Positions 20,771 through 26,857 of a stretch of DNA of 26,857 nucleotides are shown here, piece by piece. Source of the DNA: Euperipatoides rowelli (lineage: Eukaryota; Onychophora; Udeonychophora; Euonychophora; Peripatopsidae). How positions within the stretch are numbered: position 1 is the stretch's first letter; every line of letters begins with the position of its first letter. The notes under the pieces are model-generated. The model was not told where the DNA came from, ran no database searches, and was given only the letters and a program-made list of their open reading frames with translations. The stretch lies in assembly GCA_003024985.2 (NCBI GenBank), contig PXIH01S0001256.1. The stretch is one strand, 5' to 3'. The position numbers were made by a program, and so were the translations under genes.

Positions 20771-20816
20771 TTTTGTATGTAAACAAAGGCACATTTTGTT
20801 TGTAAACAAAGGCACA
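20771..20816. promoter_or_regulatory. Two tandem 23-bp units with forkhead-like and SOX/TCF-like cores
   Basis: TTTTGTATGTAAACAAAGGCACA (given here as TTTTGTATGTAAAC plus AAAGGCACA) at 20771-20793 is repeated at 20794-20816 with one mismatch. Each unit contains GTAAACA, the forkhead-factor core, overlapping ACAAAGG, a SOX/TCF-like core. It lies in the intron between ankyrin exons. The regulatory role is inferred only from motif match. Confidence 0.35.
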
Positions 20817-20879
20817 TTTTTCTGGATTTTTTGAAGAGGAACAAAGAAAGAATTTTCAAATTATTTATTTGCCATTGGA

Positions 20880-21340
20880 CTTTAATATTTTAGGCAAATA
20901 ACTATCAAATCAATGCTTGTATTGCAAAACTTTAATGAAATCCGACACGTATTGCAATAGCTAAGTTAAGGAGTTCTAAGCAGACAAATGTTTACCAACC
21001 AATGGAACGTGGACACACCATCGCCTGGGGTGGTGGATAATTATGCATGCCACAAATAATGCCATTCGAATAAATGGCTGTCAAATCATGGCCAGGATTT
21101 TGTTCACCAGCCAATGGTAGTGAAGCAGCTGATCGTAGGCTAATTTTTCTTGCAGCTGTGAAAAAAATGAATTAAACCCGGGCTTTGTGATAGTAAAATT
21201 GCTCTGGTAATTAAATTTGGGCCTCCTGCCAAGGCAAACCACTGCTCAGACGAAGCCAAAATTCTCAAGAATTCCTGTTGTATTTGTAAGTTGTTAAGAT
21301 AGCCTACTGTTAAGAAATATTTGAAGAGTAAAATGCACAT
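20880..21340. other. GC-richer intronic stretch, function unknown
   Basis: Between ankyrin exons this stretch is visibly less AT-rich than neighbouring introns. It contains CCAATGG twice (near 21000 and 21112), TTATGCATGCC and AACCCGGGC. It could be a conserved noncoding element, an old repeat or an intragenic regulatory region. A minus-strand open frame (21140-21361) has no recognised domain. Confidence 0.3.
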
Positions 21341-21412
21341 TAAATATCCAATAGCAAACACATAGTGTTATACTGCAATCAGTATTAATTTCTGTTCAAA
21401 TTATTGACTTAC

Positions 21413-21509
21413 ATTTATTAAGCTGATCAATCTTTATTGTTTCTGAAGCTGATTTTTCTGTTGCCGAAATAGACTGTTCCTGTGTTGCTGACTTATCGCA
21501 TATAAACAT
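21413..21509 (-). other. Possible alternative SHANK first exon
   Basis: An ATG at 21509 opens 32 codons plus one base and ends at a consensus donor (GTAAGT). The peptide MFICDKSATQEQ, SISATEKSASETIKIDQLNK is Ser/Thr/Glu/Lys-rich and unlike AT noise. Exit is phase 1, so it cannot join the phase-0 ankyrin exon at 20251. It could join the microexon or the VPFRETP exon in frame, giving a protein without ankyrin repeats. No convincing acceptor precedes it, and no promoter was identified. Confidence 0.22.
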
Positions 21510-21618
21510 TTAAATAAATTGGGCTCCATTAAGTTTAAAATATTTTTTTTTTTAATTCATAAGTTTAAGTTATTGTGCTTATATTAATTTTAAAAAGCAA
21601 AGTTTAAATATACAGTAC

Positions 21619-21735
21619 CTGATTATTTACTGCACACACATGAAGAGGGGTATTTCCACTGGCATTTTTAGCATTCATGTCAGATCCATAAAATAGCAAA
21701 TGTTCTAAATGTTGGACCCGACCATATCGGCAAGC
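21619..21735 (-). CDS. SHANK: SHANK exon: ankyrin repeat region
   Basis: This exon has 39 codons, with phase 0 at both ends, and is separated from the previous exon by a 116-bp intron. It starts ACRYGRVQHLEHLLFYGSDM and ends NTPLHVCAVNNQ. Human SHANK3 reads ACRFGHVQHLEHLLFYGADM and NTALHICALYNQ here. It contains the helix pair of one ankyrin repeat and the TPLH turn of the next. The donor (CAG before GTACTG) is acceptable but not ideal. The 1367-bp intron that follows holds a GC-richer stretch and a possible alternative first exon. Confidence 0.95.
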
Positions 21736-21851
21736 CTTCAAAATAAATGAATTCATTATCCAGAATTGTCAAATATTTGAAGCAACAAGATTTACTAAAT
21801 AAAATTACAATATTTTGTATACATTTTATCATTTGTATATTAAATATTTAC

Positions 21852-22019
21852 CTGGTGCACTTCCTGCCATCCCTGGGCATCTGGGACTCCAATATGAGCA
21901 TGATCATGGAGTAATAATTCACAACAATAGGGATCAACACTGTGGAGAACACTGTAATAAAGCGGTGTTAACCCTTTGCTATCCTTATAGTTGGCAGAAG
22001 AGCCTAAATCTAGTAGAAT
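21852..22019 (-). CDS. SHANK: SHANK exon: ankyrin repeat region
   Basis: This internal exon has 56 codons, with phase 0 at both ends. It follows a good acceptor (pyrimidine-rich, ending CAG) and ends CAG before GTAAAT. It encodes the end of one ankyrin repeat and most of the next. Readable motifs are LLDLGSSANYKDSKGLTPLY, CCELLLHDHA and GWQEVHQ. Human SHANK3 has LLDLGASPDYKDSRGLTPLY, CCELLLHDHA and GWQEIHQ at the same place, so the assignment is firm. In known SHANKs the ankyrin block folds against an N-terminal SPN domain and binds Sharpin and spectrin. The preceding exon was not found in the remaining 4.8 kb of the window, so the upstream intron is long. Confidence 0.95.
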
Positions 22020-22589
22020 CTGAAAGACAATTATTGTTTTTTTTTATTAGATATATTGACGAGTTATGTGATCATTATAAATTACATTTAAAAAATAATT
22101 CAAGAAAAATCATATTAATTCCCATAACTAAACAATTGTAAGACAACTGGTGGAAAAAGCACTGTGGTGAGCTGTATTTTTTTTTGTCTTTTTCAAAAAT
22201 ATATACTTTATACCATTATTGTAGTCTCAAAATTTTACTAAATTTTATTTGAACTAGACGTTGAGTCTATAAATACTGTTATACATCACTAAAAAATGTT
22301 TTGTAATATTTTTATTTCAATCTAAAGTGGTCAGGTTGTGCAATTATATTTCCATAAACTCATTAGCTTTTACATAATTATTTAAGTTTAAAAGGAGATT
22401 ATCATAAGATATTCATATTTATCTTTGCTAATAAATTAAGAGAAAATCGGTATTTTCTGTGATCAGATAACAAATAACCATTTCATGATAGACTTATGCT
22501 CAAAAAAAGTATTTTTTTCCTAATCGCATAAAAGCTGTCAGTGAAAACAGCTGTTATTGGTTTCTCATTGTAATACCAGATGAATGTCA
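22020..22589. other. AT-rich intron upstream of the first visible SHANK exon
   Basis: T and A runs only. No exon, repeat or RNA gene was recognised. Confidence 0.55.
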
Positions 22590-24300
22590 TTATCAAATTA
22601 ATGGCACAAAAGAGTTGGGTTTTATAAATTTCAATTGTTTATAAATAAACCGTCTATACAGGTAATAATCCTTCAATAATTGGCTATCAAGAAGTGGATG
22701 GGAGTTATAAATTATCTTTCCTAACCATACTGTTTCATTAACAGTATGGTTAGGAAAAATAACAATTACTTGAAGACAGTTGACCAACAATTTATTTGAT
22801 AGTCTTGTAGAATATAAATGATTTGCAGTCTTTATCAATATTATTATTTTTTTTTTTTGCTTTTTTAATTTCCAATTTAATTGAGACATTTAGAATATCT
22901 AATTTTTTATCATAATTTTGATTGAATGAAAAACAGAGTTTATGTTGTGCAAATAGTTTGTCAAATGTATCCTTCATCCAAATGGGATTTCTATTGTTGA
23001 AAGTTTTATGAACCAATGGGAAGCAATTCCGTATGATGAATCATAAAAGATTTGAAGCTGATTCGACATCTTGATGTTTCATACAGATCCAAAACTTGAA
23101 CCATCACATTTAAGCTATATTTCATCTTTGGTCTAAAGATAAGAGATATTACCAATCTTTTTAACAGACGAGTGTATTGGATTAATAAAAATTGTAGAAT
23201 GATGAGAATTACCTATCGAAGGAAGATTTGAGGTGGATAACTATATAACCAATATTATTAAAACATGTATCCAAAGTGTTAAATCCTGTTGTGGAAAGTC
23301 AACTATTTGCTTAAAACCATGAAGTCTTTTAATGAAATTAGTATCAAGGTCATTGTATTCACCCAAAACAAAAACATTAGCTGCAGTATTATTGGGAAAC
23401 ATGCAATCAATCTCGAGTATAACAAACTCAATGACAGATTTATAATCACACATTTTCACCTGGGGGATCATAAAATGCAATAATCCCAAACCAGGATAGA
23501 TTTCACAGAAGATATGTATTCTAAAAATAATAAATAATTTCAAGAGCAGGATCAGACGTTTATTAATTTGATGAACAGTAAAACGATTTATAAAATAAAT
23601 TGCCAGGCCTCCAACAACAAGCTTATCTGCATGTTGTCTAGGAAGCATAATATACCAATAATTAGCTATTTCAAAAGCTTCAGAGTCTTCATGCTTCAAC
23701 TATGTTTCCATGAAAACAGCAACATCAAGATAAGTCAGACATAGCAATAAATATATGGTTAACCTTATTTCTAATGGACCTTTTATTGGAAATAAGTATA
23801 GATGGAGGCTGATATTTGAGAAATGCTGACAGAAATCAAATTAGTAATCCTGATTGAAGATTGTAGGCTTGTTAATATTTTTATTATTAGTCATATTAAA
23901 TTCACATTTACGAGTTCCAGTAATAATGTGAATAGATTTAATTTCCTCATTAAAGTAATGTTTCTTTTTACCACCTCTTGAACCTCTGAAACAACTGAAA
24001 GATTAAAAAATACCAAATAGTAATGATTTGTCAACAATTCCAGGGTGTGGTGTTAATGAAGATATGCTGAGTTGTATTTTACCATACATAGAAGACGATT
24101 ACACCACTGGTTGTGATTTAAAATAAAGTCTTTTATTCTATGTGTAAATAAAGATTCTATACACTGATAAGTATACCGGCTAGCCAACTTGCAAGCCGGT
24201 GTACTAGAAATAATAAAACACAGACATAATTCCAAACCTAATGGACAACATTGGAGAGCAGTTTGTCATCTAGTGGTAATGGCAACCACTCTCTAAGGTA
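22590..24300 (-). mobile_element. LINE relic with endonuclease coding sequence
   Basis: Minus-strand frames show an APE-type endonuclease of CR1-like LINE ORF2. About 23800 reads ISNKRSIRNKVNHIFI, matching the family's N-x-RSLRNK start. Next comes EDSEAFEIANYW, then VVGGLAIYFINRF, then VFVLGEYNDLDTNF, which stands for the GDFN motif. After several frame breaks, 23016-22792 reads NPIWMKDTFDKLF and IKKAKKK, the usual linker before the reverse transcriptase. The RT itself is missing, so the 3' side is truncated at about 22590. The 5' side blends into unique sequence beyond about 24030-24300. It lies upstream of the first visible SHANK exon, in the same orientation. Confidence 0.78.
22717..22757. 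repeat. Perfect 18-bp inverted repeat inside the LINE relic
   Basis: TTTCCTAACCATACTGTT (22717-22734) is followed by the 5-nt loop TCATT and its exact reverse complement (22740-22757). With 18 of 18 pairs it is the strongest hairpin seen in the window. It lies in the minus-strand open frame of the LINE relic. Confidence 0.85.
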
Positions 24301-24405
24301 ATGACAATATGCAGATAAAGGAGAAGCCTGTTATTAGTTACAAACTAATTATACAAATTGTATAATTAATTAATTAGCATTGGTTCGCTCATTCCAGAAT
24401 TAGAA

Positions 24406-24449
24406 CATCTGTGACGCATTTACTAATTAAAGTAAACATGTCACAGATG
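24406..24449. repeat. Imperfect hairpin, 18-bp arms
   Basis: CATCTGTGACGCATTTAC (24406-24423) pairs with 24432-24449 across an 8-nt spacer, with about 16 of 18 matches and the first ten perfect. Its CATCTGTGAC core is less AT-rich than the surroundings. Confidence 0.5.
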
Positions 24450-26762
24450 AAAGCAAAACTTATGATATGCATGAGCAAATGTAAACAGTATATAAATGAT
24501 TAGACATTACAATAAATAATTTAATAGTATAAACTAGCGATCACCATATGTAGATGAAATTTCAAAGTTAGACAATTTTATGCTTGATCAGAGAGTCCAG
24601 ATAAAAAAAAAAAACTTATCAAAAAAATTATAAAGATATTAATAGCTAAGCAAGAATAATTACGCTAAGCTACCAAAAATATTATGCAGCCACAGACGCC
24701 AAGTTCTTTAGGCCTATAACAAATTAAAATAAAAACAACAAATAATAGACCATATTTTTTTAATTTGTGAGTTCATTAAATATGAGCCTATGCCTAATCG
24801 ACCACTTAATCATAAACTCAGATCTTATCAATTAATAAGCTTTTAAAATAAAATATAATTTATTAAATATTTATTGCCTATCGATTTTATAATTCTGTAT
24901 TAGCCGGTCTTAATATTGTATAATAAATTCTAGTTGGAAACTGTATTTACATTTAGCATGCAGTTTTTTAATATTTAATAATTTTGAATTATATTATAAA
25001 GGATTACCTAATATTTTAGCTAAGCAAACTATAATATTTGATTTTAACATGCACTTTACTAATAGTTTTTTTTTTTTTCAATTTAATATTTAATTTTTTA
25101 TTCCTATTTTTTTTTTCAAAACATTTAAAGCCAGAAAAATTTATTTGAATATAAAAAAAGCAAAAGTTCACTGTAAAAAAAAAAAAAATGGAACTATGGC
25201 AAAATGTGTTAAAGAAATATTAATTTATAGGAGGATTGAAAAGTGGAACTAATACACTGTTAACCTAAGAACAGGACACAATTAAACCAGCTTAAATGTT
25301 CTGTTGCTACAAGCTTCCTAAACAGTTAGCATATACACCAATATTTAAGAACTGACTCAAAATGCAACAAAAGAAATATAAAAAATCACCAGAAATTCAA
25401 AATTTGTTTTAGAATGAATGACATCTACATATAAACTTCCATTTTCAAATTTCAGAACTTCCTCTGACATTCGAACAGCAAATAAAATCACCACCTTTTA
25501 TTGTGCGTTAATTACAATTAGCCTACGAGTAAATAAAATTGAAAGTTTCAATTTGACAAAACATAATATAAAGCTCATATACTTAAAAAATTACTTCATG
25601 ATAAATATTATGAATTAGTGCAGGATAAGAAAAATCATTTCACTAAATTATAATGGCCATCTATAATTATATTTTAGCTTTGTTTCTGACTTTTCATGTA
25701 AAGATTTAATATTGCAATGACAAGGCCCTAAACAAAGAGGAAAAAAATAATAATACAAATAGTAATGACAGTAAAAATTACTAATACTGTATATAATAAT
25801 CGTGCAAAGATGGATCTCTTTTCAATTTTTCTTTATAAATATTGATATTTTGATATTACATCTATTTTAAAATAGATTTTAATAAAAACGCTTCACTGAA
25901 TTTTAAACATCAATACTACAGTATTCATTTTAAAATAATGTCCACACTATGTTATGAAATAAATGGGCCATCTAGTTAAAGCCACTTTTTAATTATTTTT
26001 AAATCATAATTAGAATCATTTGGTCTAGAAATAGATTTGCATATTAAATTGAGATTTTGAAGCATAAATAATAAAAATCAGATCATAAGGATTGTACAAT
26101 AAATGAACACTAGAGGGCAGTATAGAAAAAATGCTTTTCTACTCGACCACAAAAATATTTACACTGGTTAAAAAAAGAATTTTTAATCTTCTTAAAAATC
26201 AAAAAAAAAAAAAATAATAATAATAAGGCTTATTATTTCATAAAAAAATATAAATAAATTGAACTAATTTTTTTTTAAAGGTGGCATCGATTATAGATTA
26301 GCTTTCAATGGAACAATGTGATTAACTTTGTGATTACAAAGAAGAATTTTAGACATTTGTTATAGTGAACTGTTAATTGACTTGCGGGAAAGATCATCGT
26401 TAAAAGAGTACGCTGTTATATTTTATGACAATGTTTTCGATTACTTTTGTTTCATCTGCTTGTTAGAACTTTTGGTTTTAATGTTTATTTTCATTTATTT
26501 TTATTTATTGCTTTATAGAATTAAAGCATATTAGAAAAGGTGCAATTCCCCTTCTAAAAATGCCATTTAAAAAAAAAAAAAAAACATTTGAAAAATCTTA
26601 GCATAGACTTCAGTTATTATATTTCAGGTTTATTTAAATAAATAAATACACATAATAGAATAGATCACCAAAAAATATCAAACGATATGTTCCCAAAATA
26701 AAATAAAGAATTATTTACATATAATCAAATAGTAATCAAGATTTGAAGATATAAGGCCCTAG
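24450..26762. other. AT-rich flank, no gene recognised
   Basis: This is presumed SHANK intron. It has several A/T runs, a short (AAT) microsatellite near 26211-26225 and a CTCF-like motif at 26107-26121. I searched for the next upstream ankyrin exon on the minus strand and saw none. Confidence 0.55.
26107..26121 (+). promoter_or_regulatory. CTCF-like motif
   Basis: ACACTAGAGGGCAGT fits the bilaterian CTCF core consensus (CCASYAGRKGGCRSY) at 14 of 15 positions; only the first base differs. The surroundings are AT-rich, which makes this GC-containing match stand out. Whether it is bound cannot be told from sequence. Confidence 0.35.
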
Positions 26763-26857
26763 CAGTGTCGGCCTGGGTGCTCTTTGGGCCCCCGGCTGAG
26801 AATGGTCAAGGGCCCTTGACCCCAGAGCCGTAGCCAGCCTTTTTTAAATTTGATAAG
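26763..26857. repeat. GC-rich repeat-like edge, possibly the end of a hAT-type element
   Basis: From 26763 the sequence switches abruptly to GC-rich text starting CAGTGTCGGCCTGGGTGCTC and containing GAGCCGTAGCCAG. CAGTG-type ends and a GCCGTAGCCAG motif are common in hAT-like terminal repeats. The preceding 8 bp (GGCCCTAG-like) could be half of a target duplication. The other end lies beyond the window. Confidence 0.35.

Larger units (their letters stand above)
2868..22019 (-). other. SHANK: SHANK gene, internal part (12 exons, 5' and 3' ends outside the window)
   Basis: SHANK/ProSAP proteins are large postsynaptic scaffolds that link membrane receptors to Homer, GKAP/SAPAP and actin regulators. 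Exons in transcript order are 22019-21852, 21735-21619, 20251-20107, 19977-19930, 19605-19372, 17084-16935, 12772-12671, 11113-11032, 9448-9375, 9105-8981, 6762-6546 and 2957-2868. Every intron starts GT and ends AG on the minus strand, and all junction phases agree, giving 1552 coding bases. Domain order is ankyrin repeats, VPFRETP segment, Ser/Pro linker, SH3, PDZ and a basic post-PDZ segment, which is the family's order. Introns range from 116 bp to 4162 bp. Missing are the start, the first ankyrin repeats, the proline-rich region and the SAM domain. Family assignment rests on remembered human SHANK2/3 sequence, and the match runs across all the domains. Confidence 0.95.

Noticed and set aside
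23289-23483. Plus-strand open frame inside the LINE relic
   Set aside because: It is antisense to the endonuclease frame and has no motif.
24330-24375. AT-rich palindrome (TAATTATACA with its complement)
   Set aside because: The arms are almost all A and T with a 3-nt spacer. This is expected by chance in this composition.
25418-25618. 66-codon plus-strand frame in the right flank
   Set aside because: It has no domain, no splice or promoter context, and AT-noise composition in its second half.
1-26857. tRNA, rRNA, CRISPR array or LTR element
   Set aside because: No cloverleaf with A/B boxes, no rRNA-like text, no regularly spaced repeats and no paired long terminal repeats or gag/pol-type motifs were seen on reading both strands.

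Overview
This is a very AT-rich, intron-dominated animal DNA window (GC well below one third by eye). The only host gene I can establish is an internal part of a SHANK/ProSAP postsynaptic scaffold gene, read on the minus strand from about 22.0 kb down to 2.9 kb. Twelve exons with GT-AG borders fit together without a phase conflict. In order they encode the last ankyrin repeats, the conserved VPFRETP segment, a Ser/Pro-rich linker, an SH3 domain, a class I-type PDZ domain and the conserved basic LTL/KAMSM segment after the PDZ. Together they give 1552 coding bases (517 codons plus one base). The start, the earlier ankyrin exons, the long proline-rich region and the SAM domain lie outside the window. 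An invertebrate is likely because of base composition and the transposon mix. I cannot place the phylum.

Layout, left to right: 1-2.87 kb is AT-rich presumed intron with one GC-richer island (about 300-470). 2.87-2.96 kb is the last visible SHANK exon. 3.0-6.5 kb is a large intron holding a possible alternative exon, a degraded mariner-type element (3862-4526), the 3' end of a LINE (4541-5225) and a 125-bp direct duplication of part of that LINE. 6.55-9.45 kb holds three exons that build the PDZ domain, with a second mariner-type element (7966-8576) between them. 9.45-12.7 kb holds a Tc1-like transposase relic on the plus strand, the SH3-PDZ linker exon and a possible piggyBac-like tail relic. 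12.67-17.08 kb holds the two SH3 exons around a 4.2-kb intron. 19.37-22.02 kb holds the linker exon, a 48-nt microexon and three ankyrin exons. 22.6-24.3 kb is a LINE relic with endonuclease coding sequence. 24.3-26.86 kb is AT-rich and ends in a GC-rich repeat-like edge.

The SHANK exons work as one multidomain scaffold: ankyrin repeats, SH3 and PDZ, which in known SHANKs bind spectrin/Sharpin-type partners, calcium-channel-type partners and C-terminal PDZ ligands such as GKAP/SAPAP. Two places allow 16-residue in-frame splice variation: a 48-nt cassette exon between the ankyrin repeats and VPFRETP, and tandem donors 48 nt apart just after the PDZ. Splicing is inferred from signals and phase only. 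No transcript evidence was available.
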